Positions 8,199 through 16,978 of a stretch of 35,411 bases of DNA are shown here, piece by piece (the stretch's first letter is position 1; every line of letters begins with the position of its first letter). The translations under genes were made by a program, and so were the position numbers. The DNA is taken from assembly GCA_017940385.1 (NCBI GenBank), contig JAGAYS010000012.1:1-35411 (forward strand), given 5' to 3'. Origin of the DNA: Ruminobacter sp. (lineage in GTDB: Bacteria > Pseudomonadota > Gammaproteobacteria > Enterobacterales > Succinivibrionaceae). A model generated the notes under the pieces. That model did not search any database. It was not told the DNA's origin and saw nothing but the letters and a program-made list of their open reading frames with translations.

Positions 8199-9197
8199 TT
8201 ATAGAACAAAACCTACGGCCTTATATACCTTATCGAGTATTACCTGAGCTCTCTCAGAAGCCTTGTCTGCACCTGTTCTGAGAACTTCACGCAGATATGT
8301 CTCGTCAGCACGGAGTTCCTTATAGCGTTGCTGAACAGGTTCAAGGAAAGCCACCACGGCATCTGCAACCTCAGTCTTAAGATGACCGTACATCTTACCT
8401 TCAAAATGCTTTTCAAGCTCTGCAACAGGAGTTTCAGTTACCGAACTCATCAGATCAAGAAGATTTGAAACACCGGCCTTATTCTCCCAGTCATAGCGCA
8501 CAACAGGAGGTTCATCACTGTCGGTTACGGCCTTTTTAAGTTTCTTGATAATACTATTCGGATCTTCGAGCATGGTAATAACATTGTTTCTGTTATCATC
8601 AGACTTTGACATTTTCTTGTGAGGATCCTGAAGGCTCATTACGCGCGCACCTGATTCAGGAACAAACCCCTTTGGTAAAATAAAAATATCACCATAGAGC
8701 TGATTAAATCTGTAGGCTATATCTCTTGTCAGTTCAAGATGCTGAAGCTGGTCTTCACCGACCGGTACAAGACTTGCCTGATAAAGAAGAATGTCAGCCG
8801 CCATAAGAACAGGGTAATCAAACAACCCGGCTGTAGTGCCGGCATTGCCGTAACGCTGAGACTTGTCCTTAAACTGAGTCATGCGGCTAAGTTCACCCAT
8901 CTGAGTATAACAGTTAAGAATCCATGCAAGCTGAGCGTGTGCAGGCACGTGAGACTGAAGGAACAAAGTACACTTTTGAGGGTCTATGCCAATGGCAAGG
9001 TATAAAGCCAGAGTATTAAAACTTGCCTCATGAAGTGCGGCAGGATCCTGTCTTACGGTTATCGCATGCTGATCCACAACACTGTACACGCAATCGTACT
9101 GCTCCTGCATTTTCACCCACTGACGTAATGCCCCAATATAGTTACCAATGGATAATTCACCTGAAGGCTGAGCAGCACTAAACACTATTTCTTTCAT
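8199..9197 (-). CDS. trpS: Tryptophanyl-tRNA synthetase
   Basis: Class I synthetase that charges tRNA-Trp. At 332 aa it is the compact bacterial form (E. coli 334). The HIGH-type signature is [11 protein letters not shown] (residues 12-22), the tryptophan-pocket region includes [10 protein letters not shown] with [15 protein letters not shown], and KMSKS is at 195-199. It is the last of the conserved housekeeping block. Unlike gph and rpe it is separated from its neighbour by 152 nt containing a candidate -10 and a terminator-like hairpin 27 nt before the start, so its expression may be set separately. Confidence 0.98.
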   Translation of the reverse strand: MKEIVFSAAQPSGELSIGNYIGALRQWVKMQEQYDCVYSVVDQHAITVRQDPAALHEASFNTLALYLAIGIDPQKCTLFLQSHVPAHAQLAWILNCYTQMGELSRMTQFKDKSQRYGNAGTTAGLFDYPVLMAADILLYQASLVPVGEDQLQHLELTRDIAYRFNQLYGDIFILPKGFVPESGARVMSLQDPHKKMSKSDDNRNNVITMLEDPNSIIKKLKKAVTDSDEPPVVRYDWENKAGVSNLLDLMSSVTETPVAELEKHFEGKMYGHLKTEVADAVVAFLEPVQQRYKELRADETYLREVLRTGADKASERAQVILDKVYKAVGFVL

Positions 9198-9219
9198 GGT
9201 TGTATAAATTCCTAATTCA

Positions 9220-9242
9220 TATAAAAGTCCCTAACGGGACTT
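9220..9242 (-). terminator. Terminator-like hairpin ahead of trpS
   Basis: On the minus strand a perfect 7-bp stem AAGTCCC/GGGACTT with loop GTTA (9242-9225) is followed by TTTAT. It could end gph transcripts, or act as an attenuator because a possible promoter lies between gph and it. Confidence 0.55.
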
Positions 9243-9313
9243 AAGCCGTATCTTTCTCCGGACATCTCTGCAGACGTATCCGTAAAGTGTTACCGATTAA
9301 ACGTTCGTTGGAT

Positions 9314-9319
9314 ATTATA
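9314..9319 (-). promoter_or_regulatory. Candidate -10 for trpS
   Basis: A perfect TATAAT on the minus strand lies 30 bases past the gph stop and would give a leader of about 110 nt to trpS. No good -35 is found at 16-18 bp, so support is limited. Confidence 0.35.
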
Positions 9320-9349
9320 GCCCAAATAACCGAAACTCATTGAAAAAAG

Positions 9350-10042
9350 CTAATCGGGATCCTTAATAATTGCCAAAATCTCCCGGAAATCGTCGATAAT
9401 CCTGTAAGCTCCCAATTTCTGAAAATCCACACCCTGATTATACCCAAAGGTCAGTGCTATTCCTGGAATACCGGCATTTACCGCGGCAAGAATATCGTTT
9501 ACGGAATCCCCCACCATCCATGAGTCATCAATACTTATTCCAAGTCTGGAGGCTGTATACAGCAACGGAGCCTTATCAGGTTTCTTTTCAGAAATAACCT
9601 CACTTCCAAGCCAGAAATCAAAATAATCAAGAAGACCGGACGGTTCCAGAACAGGTTCAATGAACCTGTGGGGCTTATTAGTGACCACGGCAAGTCTGAT
9701 ACCAAGTTTCTTCAGTTCAGAAAGTGTATCGGCAACACCGGGATAAATCCTGGAGCTGCAGTCACAACAAGATAAATAAGTATCATTAAAAACAGATCTG
9801 GCTCTGGAAAGTTCATTATCATCCACATCAGTTAATGAAATATCCCTTCGACCTGCCAGAGCCCTGGCCAGGAGCATTGTTGCTCCGTTACCTATGTAAC
9901 TTCTGAGAGCATCCATTGAAATTTCTTTTTTTCCCAAATCTCTCAGAGCGGCATTTACGGCAATGCCGAGCTGAAATGCCGTATCAGCCAGAGTTCCGTC
10001 AAGATCAAACATAATTAGTCCGGGAACCCCTTGCCGATTCAT
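9350..10042 (-). CDS. gph: Phosphoglycolate phosphatase (HAD family)
   Basis: Dephosphorylates 2-phosphoglycolate, a by-product of DNA 3'-end repair and other oxidative damage. Its 230 aa carries the four HAD motifs: FDLDGTLAD (nucleophile D13, acid D15), the Thr of VVTNKP, the Lys of SEKKPDKAP, and the acidic GDSVND. The start ATG shares its A with the rpe stop (TGATG), so translation is coupled. Gene order damX-rpe-gph-trpS supports gph over other HAD phosphatases. Confidence 0.92.
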   Translation of the reverse strand: MNRQGVPGLIMFDLDGTLADTAFQLGIAVNAALRDLGKKEISMDALRSYIGNGATMLLARALAGRRDISLTDVDDNELSRARSVFNDTYLSCCDCSSRIYPGVADTLSELKKLGIRLAVVTNKPHRFIEPVLEPSGLLDYFDFWLGSEVISEKKPDKAPLLYTASRLGISIDDSWMVGDSVNDILAAVNAGIPGIALTFGYNQGVDFQKLGAYRIIDDFREILAIIKDPD

Positions 10043-10710
10043 CAGACTTTCTCCAGCTCAGAACGCATCGAAGCAATAACCTTTTTATAATCTTCGGCTC
10101 CAAAAATTGCTGAACCGGCAACAAACATGTTGGCCCCGGCAGCTGCAATTTCCGCAATATTGTTCGGCTTTACACCACCATCCACTTCAATCACAAGATC
10201 ATCCCTGCCGTTTGCAGCAGCTGTTTCTTTCAGGGCTCTGATCTTTGCCAAAGCACTCGGAATAAAACTCTGTCCGCCGAAGCCGGGATTAACTGACATA
10301 ATTACAACCATGTCAAGCTTATCCCAAACATAATCAAGCACATTAAGCGGTGTTGCAGGATTCAAAGCAAGACCGGCTCTGCATCCGCGACTTTTAATAA
10401 GCTGTAAAGATCGGTCTACATGTCTTGAAGCTTCCGGATGAAATGTTATGCTGGTTGCCCCGGCATCAGCAAAAGAACCGATCAGATCATCTACCGGAGT
10501 CACCATTAAATGAGCATCTATCGGTGCAGTAATGCCAAATTTACGCAAAGCACTGCAGATCTGCGGTCCAAACGTAAGATTAGGTACATAATGATTGTCC
10601 ATTACATCAAAATGAACAACATCAGCTCCTGCTTCCAAAACCTCTTTAACATCATCACCTAAACGAGCCAAATCGGCTGACAATATTGACGGAGCAATTA
10701 TATATTTCAT
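10042..10710 (-). CDS. rpe: Ribulose-phosphate 3-epimerase
   Basis: Interconverts ribulose-5-phosphate and xylulose-5-phosphate in the pentose phosphate pathway. The TIM barrel starts [14 protein letters not shown] and carries the metal/catalytic residues in [20 protein letters not shown] and VIEVDGGV, with the flexible loop [11 protein letters not shown]. The frame is open to 10749, but the family begins at [10 protein letters not shown] and that ATG (10710-10708) has AAGGA eight bases upstream and overlaps the damX stop as ATGA, so I start it there (222 aa; E. coli 225). In E. coli the dam methylase gene lies between damX and rpe; here the two genes overlap. Confidence 0.96.
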   Translation of the reverse strand: MKYIIAPSILSADLARLGDDVKEVLEAGADVVHFDVMDNHYVPNLTFGPQICSALRKFGITAPIDAHLMVTPVDDLIGSFADAGATSITFHPEASRHVDRSLQLIKSRGCRAGLALNPATPLNVLDYVWDKLDMVVIMSVNPGFGGQSFIPSALAKIRALKETAAANGRDDLVIEVDGGVKPNNIAEIAAAGANMFVAGSAIFGAEDYKKVIASMRSELEKV

Positions 10711-12701
10711 TGAATTTCCTTCTTCACTGCAGCAATGTTCTTTGCCCAAGGTTTGGTCTTCCTAATGGCCTCAGGCAGACCAGAAATAGATTGTGTCGCT
10801 GAACTTCTGTCTTTAAAATCACCGTACATAACTATGTACTGCTGATCCTTCTTTCTGAAGAGAACCCAACTGTTACCCACCTTGCGGGCCACCCTTTGAG
10901 CCTCATCCTTTTTGGAAGTTGCAACTAACTGCACAGTATAATGAGAATCATTCAATTCTTCAAAAGGTAATTGCTTATTATCTCCGTTAACACTCTGAGA
11001 ATTACGCTCTTCCTGAGCCTTATGCTGAGCATCCGCTCTTGCTTTTACTTCAGCCGCCTTATTTTCTGCCTCAAGTTTTGCCTTTGCTTCAGCCTCTGCC
11101 TTGGCCTTTTCTTCCGCAGCTTTCTTTGCAGCTTCTAATTTTGCCTTTGCCTCAGCTTCTGCCTTGGCCTTTTCTTCCGCAGCCTTCTTTTCTGCCTCAA
11201 GTTTTGCCTTTGCTTCAGCCTCTGCCTTAGCCTTTTCTACTGCAGCCTTCTTTTCTGCCTCAAGTTTTGCCTTTGCATCGGCTTCTGCCTTAGCCTTTTC
11301 TTCCGCGGCTTTCTTTGCAGCCTCTAATTTTGCCTTTGCTTCAGCCTCTGCCTTGGCCTTTTCTTCCGCGGCTTTCTTTGCGGCCTCTAATTTTACCTTT
11401 GCTTCAGCCTCTGCCTTAGCCATTTCTTCTGCAGCCTTCTTTTCTGCCTCAAGTTTTGCCTTTGCTTCAGCTTCTGCCACGGCCTTTTCTTCTGCTTTTA
11501 CTAAATTGTCCTTCCTTGCGTTATTTTCAGCAATATCCTTGGCTTTAGCTTCTATATTAGCCTCTGCCCTCAATTTATCCACGGTTTTGTCAGAATCATT
11601 CAAGCCGGTAGATTTAGCAGTTGCTCCGGTAACAATATCGGCACTGTCTTCATCGGAAATTACTATTTTATTATCAGGAGATGCGGAATCTTCTTTTTTT
11701 GAAATGTTAACGGAACTTTCCCCAGAATTTGAACTTACACTCCCTTTCTCTTCCACAGTTACAAGCGGATTCAAATCCTCCCGAGGCCGACTGAGTTCAG
11801 GTGCCAGGGAATCTACATTTCTGTCATCATTTTCAATGAGACTCTGCATGTCACTGACGCCGGTATTCCGTTCGTATGCATATTCATCATCCACAAGAGG
11901 TTTATTCTGATTCTTGATAACATATACAAGAATTCCGGCCACCGTGGCGGCTATGGCTGCTCCGCCAAACAACGCTGTCAGGACAGCTTTCTTTCGCTTT
12001 TTGGCCCTTTCTATTGGATTGTATTTATTACAGTCAACGTCAGAAATCCCCTCAATCATACTCTTGATGGCCCCCGGATTTCCTTTTGCTGCCTGTAACT
12101 CCCTACTGTTCTTTAATGAACGGTCGTCAAGACCGCGCATCCCGACCTGACTGCCATAATAATGCATTACAAGTATACTTTCCTGCATGCTTATCGGTTT
12201 TATCTGCATCTCCATAGGTTCAATTGCAAGGGAATTAAGCTGCCTTACCTTCTGAGATAATTTTGAGGATGAGGATACGGTAGCTACAATTGAAAATAGC
12301 TGTTCTTTAGCATAAGTACTGTAGATGTCAGCAAGTTCGGATATAAAGCGATCGGCAACATTATCAAAATCATCAATAACGATAAGGACTCGTTTACCAT
12401 TGAAATTAATCTTCTGAACAGTACCAATCAATTTGTCATTGGCATTAATCTTATTTGTTTTAGATATCTGATTAAGCAGAATCTCTCTGCACTTGGTCAG
12501 ATCATGATTACCAGCTCCCGGGATATAAGCCTTTACGAACTTATCATCAACAGCCGAAATCAACTGTTCACATATAACCGTTTTCCCAGCCCCGAGGCTT
12601 CCCTTAAGAATAATAAAAGGCGCCCCTACCGATATCTGGTATTTGATTCTTTCAACTAATGATTTTTGACTTGTTAATTGAGGCAGCTGTTCTAAAGCCA
12701 T
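10707..12701 (-). CDS. damX: DamX-like septal protein: ATPase, membrane helix, helical repeats, SPOR domain
   Basis: Inner-membrane cell-division protein whose SPOR domain binds denuded septal glycan. Numbered from the ATG at 12701 (664 aa), residues 10-220 form an AAA/ExeA-like ATPase with Walker A GSLGAGKT (34-41) and Walker [10 protein letters not shown] (105-113). A basic stretch precedes a membrane helix (about 239-262), then come a Ser/Asp/Glu-rich periplasmic linker and seven tandem 21-residue Ala/Glu/Lys units (409-555). The C-terminal SPOR domain runs from [11 protein letters not shown] (about 586) to PWAKNI. A TTG ten codons upstream lacks a ribosome site, so ATG is preferred. E. 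coli DamX (428 aa) lacks the ATPase domain and this repeat; ATPase-bearing forms are known in other gammaproteobacteria. It follows a terminator after aroB and so needs its own promoter. Confidence 0.88.
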   Translation of the reverse strand: MALEQLPQLTSQKSLVERIKYQISVGAPFIILKGSLGAGKTVICEQLISAVDDKFVKAYIPGAGNHDLTKCREILLNQISKTNKINANDKLIGTVQKINFNGKRVLIVIDDFDNVADRFISELADIYSTYAKEQLFSIVATVSSSSKLSQKVRQLNSLAIEPMEMQIKPISMQESILVMHYYGSQVGMRGLDDRSLKNSRELQAAKGNPGAIKSMIEGISDVDCNKYNPIERAKKRKKAVLTALFGGAAIAATVAGILVYVIKNQNKPLVDDEYAYERNTGVSDMQSLIENDDRNVDSLAPELSRPREDLNPLVTVEEKGSVSSNSGESSVNISKKEDSASPDNKIVISDEDSADIVTGATAKSTGLNDSDKTVDKLRAEANIEAKAKDIAENNARKDNLVKAEEKAVAEAEAKAKLEAEKKAAEEMAKAEAEAKVKLEAAKKAAEEKAKAEAEAKAKLEAAKKAAEEKAKAEADAKAKLEAEKKAAVEKAKAEAEAKAKLEAEKKAAEEKAKAEAEAKAKLEAAKKAAEEKAKAEAEAKAKLEAENKAAEVKARADAQHKAQEERNSQSVNGDNKQLPFEELNDSHYTVQLVATSKKDEAQRVARKVGNSWVLFRKKDQQYIVMYGDFKDRSSATQSISGLPEAIRKTKPWAKNIAAVKKEIQ
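11037..11477 (-). repeat. Seven tandem 63-bp units within damX
   Basis: 441 bp made of seven in-frame copies of a 63-bp unit, shown by the recurring cctttg step at 11081, 11144 and so on. Each encodes 21 residues patterned [20 protein letters not shown], expected to form a long charged single helix or coiled coil. Copies differ by scattered substitutions and show no indels. Confidence 0.95.
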
Positions 12702-12830
12702 GATCTTTCTTTTCCCTACTATATTGTCCAACTGTTAATTGGCAGATAATTATTATAATTAGTACCGTTTCCGCTAACCGCCATGAACCCGGATATATTT
12801 TCATAGCAAATCTCGGCAGTTAACAATCTG

Positions 12831-12893
12831 TTAAAACGACCTACTGATGTTCCAGGTCGTGATCTGTCTTTAAGTGCTTAACGCAGGTCGTTT
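12831..12893 (-). promoter_or_regulatory. Competing stem-loops in the damX leader
   Basis: On the minus strand two copies of ACGACCT (the longer AAACGACCT at 12893-12885, and 12860-12854) precede one complementary AGGTCGT with TTT after it (12842-12834). Only one of the two can pair at a time. The nearer pairing makes a 7-bp stem with an 11-nt loop followed by TTTTAA, resembling a terminator. Apart from this, the -10 below and the aroB terminator, I see nothing in the 12702-13079 spacer. Confidence 0.45.
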
Positions 12894-12918
12894 AATAACG
12901 TCAGATCCCAACGAATGA

Positions 12919-12924
12919 ATTATA
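12919..12924 (-). promoter_or_regulatory. Candidate -10 for damX-rpe-gph
   Basis: A perfect TATAAT on the minus strand, about 105 bases beyond the aroB terminator and 218 ahead of the damX ATG. The matching -35 position (TGTATG at 17 bp) is poor. Confidence 0.35.
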
Positions 12925-13028
12925 ATAAATATTTGAACAGCCATACACATATAAAAATTTTTTAACATCAAGACTGTGAATAGACTTGAAAAAAAACAGT
13001 ACAACGGCTTCCTGTTTACGTTTTCAAT

Positions 13029-13055
13029 AAAAAAAGAGGGGCCCCCCCTCTTTTT
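13029..13055. terminator. aroB terminator
   Basis: GAGGGG (13036-13041) and CCCCTC (13045-13050) with a 3-nt loop, flanked by seven A and five T. It reads as a bidirectional intrinsic terminator, 25 bases after the aroB stop, separating aroKB from damX. Confidence 0.88.
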
Positions 13056-13079
13056 AACAAAAAAACACCTCAGAAAAAA

Positions 13080-14156
13080 TTATCTGGTTGCGTCTTCTAT
13101 TTCCTTCAGCGACAGGTCATCTTTAACTGAAGACTTACCTAAAGAATCCGGAATAATATAGCGTATCTTTCCGTTTACGGCTTTCTTGTCATGAATCATA
13201 AGTCTCAGGAAATCATCTGTGGTCATGCTGTCAGGTTTGGCGACAGGAAGTCTGTTACCCCTCAAAAGACTGACTATGCGTTCAAACTCTTCCCCTGAAA
13301 CAGAACCTCTGGAAAGAGCCACGCGTGAGGCCATGACAATGCCTGCAGCAACAGCTTCGCCGTGAAGCCATACACCGTATCCCATAAATGTTTCAATGGC
13401 ATGTCCAAAAGTATGACCGAGATTAAGTATTGCTCGAATTCCTCCTTCTCTTTCATCCTCGTGCACAACAGCAGCTTTAATTGAACAGCATCTGTAAACA
13501 ACTTCAGAAATCACGTCGAAATCAAGTTTCCATATGTCATCAGTATGGTCTTCAAGATATTCAAAGAAGGATTTGTCCCAGATAATACCGTATTTGATTA
13601 CCTCAGCCATACCCGCAGCAAGCTCTCTTTCCGGAAGTGTCTTAAGACATAGCAAATCTATTATTACGGCCTTTGGCTGGTAAAACGCACCAATCATGTT
13701 CTTGCCGAGTGGATGATTTATGCCTGTTTTACCGCCAACAGAAGAATCTACATGTGATAAAAGAGTGGTAGGAACTTGAACAAAATCAACACCACGCTGA
13801 AATGATGCTGCAGCAAACCCTGTTAAATCGCCAATAACTCCGCCGCCCAAGGCAATGAGAGTAGTATCACGACCGCAGTTATGCTCAAGCAGAAAAGTCA
13901 TAATCTGATTAAAACTTTCAAGATTCTTATACATCTCACCGTCAGGCAGAATACAGCTTGATACCTTAAGCCCCAATCTTCTGATCGATTCCTCCAGTCG
14001 GGATAAATACCATGTACAGACTGTGGTGTTTGTAACAATGACGACATTACCCTTTTTCTTGATGCAGTTCCCCCACACATCCTCACGATCCAGCAAACCA
14101 CCATCTATAAAGATAGGATAACTGCGATCTCCAAGCTCAACCATTAATGTCTTCAT
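13080..14156 (-). CDS. aroB: 3-dehydroquinate synthase
   Basis: Second step of the shikimate pathway: NAD- and Zn-dependent cyclisation of DAHP to 3-dehydroquinate. The NAD-binding block GGGVIGDLTGFAAASFQRG, the VPTTLLSHVDSSVGGKTGINH active-site segment, and the three zinc ligands in AEVIKYG, LNLGHTFGHAIE and LHGEAVAAG are intact. Two consecutive ATGs open the frame. The first (14159) overlaps the aroK stop but is only 3 nt from AAGGA, while the second (14156) is 6 nt away, so I prefer the second (358 aa). It forms a translationally coupled pair with aroK, as in E. coli. Confidence 0.97.
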   Translation of the reverse strand: MKTLMVELGDRSYPIFIDGGLLDREDVWGNCIKKKGNVVIVTNTTVCTWYLSRLEESIRRLGLKVSSCILPDGEMYKNLESFNQIMTFLLEHNCGRDTTLIALGGGVIGDLTGFAAASFQRGVDFVQVPTTLLSHVDSSVGGKTGINHPLGKNMIGAFYQPKAVIIDLLCLKTLPERELAAGMAEVIKYGIIWDKSFFEYLEDHTDDIWKLDFDVISEVVYRCCSIKAAVVHEDEREGGIRAILNLGHTFGHAIETFMGYGVWLHGEAVAAGIVMASRVALSRGSVSGEEFERIVSLLRGNRLPVAKPDSMTTDDFLRLMIHDKKAVNGKIRYIIPDSLGKSSVKDDLSLKEIEDATR

Positions 14157-14683
14157 CATAATTCCTTTATAGCATCATACTTTTCAATAATCTGAACGGC
14201 AATCTGTCTGGCAGAGTACTGATCAGTTTCTACAACAATATCAGCAACTTCCGTATACAGAGGTTCTCTTTCTTCCATAAGTCTCTGAAGCGTCCCCAAT
14301 GGATCCGGGTTGTTCAGGAGCGGACGCCTTGTGTCACGACATGTTCTCTGATACTGCTTCTCAACTGAAGTTTTAAGATATACAACAACCCCTCTGGAAG
14401 ACAGAGCTCTTCTATTATTGGTATTTTTAACGGCTCCACCACCGGTAGCCAAAATAATCCCTTTCTTCTGAGTTAACTCATCGATAACAGCTTCTTCTCT
14501 TTTTCTAAACCCTTCCTCACCTTCAACATCAAACACCCATGAAATATCAGCTCCGGTACGTTTTTCAATTTCAGCATCGGAATCAATTAAAGGAAGAGAG
14601 GTAAGCTCGGACAGAATTTTTCCTATAGTACTCTTACCGGCCCCCATAGGCCCAACTAAAAAAATACTCTGACATTCAGACAT
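14156..14683 (-). CDS. aroK: Shikimate kinase
   Basis: Phosphorylates shikimate at O3 with ATP. At 175 aa it matches E. coli AroK (173). Walker A is GPMGAGKST (11-19), the shikimate-binding [11 protein letters not shown] segment with D34 and D36 is present, and so are GFRKRE, the GGG loop of ATGGGAVKN, and the lid arginines in RRPLLNN. It heads the aroKB pair, behind the pilQ terminator, so it needs the promoter predicted in the spacer. Confidence 0.97.
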   Translation of the reverse strand: MSECQSIFLVGPMGAGKSTIGKILSELTSLPLIDSDAEIEKRTGADISWVFDVEGEEGFRKREEAVIDELTQKKGIILATGGGAVKNTNNRRALSSRGVVVYLKTSVEKQYQRTCRDTRRPLLNNPDPLGTLQRLMEEREPLYTEVADIVVETDQYSARQIAVQIIEKYDAIKEL

Positions 14684-14737
14684 AATATTTAACAGCCTTA
14701 CATGAATTATGGTTACGGAATATTAAAGAATAAGCTG

Positions 14738-14798
14738 ATTATAACTTATTTTCCGGCAACATGTGCATTATAAAGACCAGGCAGGAGAAATTGTCAGC
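14738..14798 (-). promoter_or_regulatory. Candidate aroK promoter region
   Basis: Two perfect TATAAT hexamers occur on the minus strand, at 14772-14767 and 14743-14738. The first has CTGACA upstream with a long 19-bp spacer; the second has no good -35. Since a strong terminator lies just upstream, at least one of them should serve aroKB. Confidence 0.4.
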
Positions 14799-14801
14799 CA
14801 T

Positions 14802-14830
14802 AAAAAAAGGCTGTCAGAGACAGCCTTTTT
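14802..14830. terminator. pilQ terminator
   Basis: GGCTGTC (14809-14815) and GACAGCC (14819-14825), loop AGA, flanked by seven A and five T. A strong bidirectional intrinsic terminator 23 bases past the pilQ stop, which ends the pilMNOPQ transcript. Confidence 0.92.
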
Positions 14831-14852
14831 ATTACCTAATCAGAATGCGGTA

Positions 14853-16958
14853 TTACATTGCTTCCTTAAGAATATGTGGAGTAATGAATACAAGCACTTC
14901 TCTCTTTGAGTTGGTATTGTCAACACTCTTGAACAACCAGCCCAGTACAGGGATGTCACCAAGTAATGGAACCTTCTTCACAGTACGTGAAACTGACTGC
15001 TGGAAGATACCACCGAGTACCAGAGTTTCACCGTTACCTACGAGAACCTGAGTTTCAAGTTCACGGGTTTCAATTGAAAGTGAAGAGGTACCGAATGACT
15101 TAACTTCATCACCCTTATCATCCTGAGTAATCTTCAGGTCAAGGAATACTGAGTCATCAGGAGTAATCTGAGGAGTAACCTTCAGACTTAATACTGCCTT
15201 CTTCCATTCGATGGTAGTAGCACCACTTGAAGCGGAAGTAATTGACGGAATTTCATAACCCTGTTCAATGTAAGCTTCCTTCTGGTTGGTGGTGGTAATA
15301 CGCGGACTGGAGATGATATCAGTACGCTTTTCGGTTTCAAGAGCCTTAAGAGCCAGATTGATAGCGAAATTCTTGGTTATACGACCGAGAGAGAAAGTAC
15401 CGCCATCAGATGGAACGTCGGTCTGAGTACCATGACCTGCATACCACTTTTCTGAGTTGTTAGGTCTACCGGAATCTAAAGTACCGTTATTGGTATCCAT
15501 CTGCCAGTTAATACCAAGGGCAGTTTCAGCTGATTCGTCAATTGACACGATTCTGGCTTCAATAACAACCTGCTGTACCGGAGTATCAAGGGTTTCAACG
15601 AGTCTCTTGATGTTAGCAATTGATGCTTCAGTATCCTTAATAATAAGGGTATTGGTTCTTTCATCAACAGTTACGGTACCACGGGCAGAAAGTAAACTGT
15701 CAGCTGATTCAGCACCATTGCTGCCGCCATACATGGAATTTGCGTTGCTTGCAGCAATAGAAAGTTCAGAATCCTTGGTTGAAATCAGCTTAACAAAGTC
15801 AGCTGCCTTAGCATAATTAACCTGAATGAACTCTGTAACAAGAGGTTCCTTGGCAGTCTTCTTTTCCTGCTCTTCAAGCTGCTTCTGTTCATACTTAGCA
15901 AGTTCATCCTGAGAACCGATAAGAAGGATTGTACCTTCAACGCGCTTATCAAGTCCCTTAACACGAAGAATTGTATCGAGGGCCTGATCCCAAGGCACGC
16001 TGTCGAAGTTAATGGTGATATTTCCACCGACAGAATCATTCATAACAAGATTCAGATTAACTTCCTGAGCGAGCACCTTTAACGCAGAGCGTACAGGCAC
16101 GTCCTGGAATGATAATGAAATCAGCTTACCGCTGTACTTCTGAGTATTGTCAAGTTTGATTACAGGTTTCTTCTTAGCAACGTTGATTACTACAGTTTCA
16201 CCAGACTGATCATACTTTGCATCATATTCAGAGTTATACATGGTCATGTCAAGAACCGCACCGTCTGCAGTCTGAGACACGTCAATAGACTTAACCTGAG
16301 TAGCATAATCAGCAACGTCCATAACTGCAAGTAAGTCAGGAGCAACATTGGTGCCGTGGAACTTGGCAATCAGATGGGTACCCTTATTCTGGAGATCAAG
16401 CGCTGCACTCTTATTGTCAAGGTTTACTACAACCAGGCCGTCACCAGCTGAGTTCTTCTTGAATGAAAGACCATTGATACGGTTAATTCCGCCGGCTACT
16501 GATCTGTCGGCATTAGTCTTAACGATATCAGAATTGGTTACACCATTACGTGCAGCAGTAACGCGAGGATCGTTACCGATGGTCACATACAGCGAATTGT
16601 TCTGCTGAGAAACTTCGTAAGGTACTAAAGAATCAAGGCCAAATACTACATCAAGACCGTCACCGTTCTGAGTCACGTCCATCTTATTGATACCTCTGAC
16701 ATTAACATCAAGAGAATCCTTCAGGAGTGCTGACTCAGCGTCAGAAAGATTAATAATCAACTGTTCAGGCTGATACTGCAGTCTGTCCTGGTAAGAACCG
16801 ATAGGACCATCAAACTGAAGTTCAATCTTAGTCTGACTTGCATACTGATCATTAACCTTAACGTTTTCGAGCTTGGTAGCTGCCTCGGCAGGCAGTACAA
16901 CGCCAGCCACGGTAGCCAGCATTACAAAAAGCCCTAATTTATTTTTTTGTAAATTCAT
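14853..16958 (-). CDS. pilQ: Type IV pilus outer-membrane secretin
   Basis: Forms the multimeric outer-membrane channel through which the pilus fibre exits. A Sec signal peptide (residues 1-26, ending AEA before ATK) precedes two AMIN-like peptidoglycan-binding domains (about 30-125 and 160-260), an STN domain (277-345: GKLISLSFQDVPVRSALKVLA), a NolW/N1 repeat (374-455) interrupted by a Ser/Asn/Gly-rich loop, and the secretin barrel (about 460-700) ending in VPLLGDIPVLGWLFKS. Its 701 aa is typical of gammaproteobacterial PilQ and much larger than E. coli HofQ (412 aa). AGGA lies 7 nt before the ATG. It is the last gene of the pilMNOPQ operon, 20 nt behind pilP. Confidence 0.96.
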   Translation of the reverse strand: MNLQKNKLGLFVMLATVAGVVLPAEAATKLENVKVNDQYASQTKIELQFDGPIGSYQDRLQYQPEQLIINLSDAESALLKDSLDVNVRGINKMDVTQNGDGLDVVFGLDSLVPYEVSQQNNSLYVTIGNDPRVTAARNGVTNSDIVKTNADRSVAGGINRINGLSFKKNSAGDGLVVVNLDNKSAALDLQNKGTHLIAKFHGTNVAPDLLAVMDVADYATQVKSIDVSQTADGAVLDMTMYNSEYDAKYDQSGETVVINVAKKKPVIKLDNTQKYSGKLISLSFQDVPVRSALKVLAQEVNLNLVMNDSVGGNITINFDSVPWDQALDTILRVKGLDKRVEGTILLIGSQDELAKYEQKQLEEQEKKTAKEPLVTEFIQVNYAKAADFVKLISTKDSELSIAASNANSMYGGSNGAESADSLLSARGTVTVDERTNTLIIKDTEASIANIKRLVETLDTPVQQVVIEARIVSIDESAETALGINWQMDTNNGTLDSGRPNNSEKWYAGHGTQTDVPSDGGTFSLGRITKNFAINLALKALETEKRTDIISSPRITTTNQKEAYIEQGYEIPSITSASSGATTIEWKKAVLSLKVTPQITPDDSVFLDLKITQDDKGDEVKSFGTSSLSIETRELETQVLVGNGETLVLGGIFQQSVSRTVKKVPLLGDIPVLGWLFKSVDNTNSKREVLVFITPHILKEAM

Positions 16959-16978
16959 AATAATTCCTGCCTGCTAAA

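Noticed and set aside
9212-9265. Possible trp leader peptide ahead of trpS
   Set aside because: The 17-codon ORF contains no Trp codon and lacks a clear ribosome site; the hairpin is reported without it.
10711-10749. Longer rpe start 13 codons upstream
   Set aside because: It lies within damX without a ribosome site; the ATG at 10710 has AAGGA and matches the family start.
11037-11477. Regularly spaced repeats considered as a CRISPR or satellite array
   Set aside because: The 63-bp units are contiguous and in frame within damX, with no unique spacers.
11101-11910. A 269-codon plus-strand open frame rich in Ala, Ser and Phe
   Set aside because: It is the antisense shadow of the damX Ala/Glu/Lys repeats, with no ribosome site or protein character of its own.
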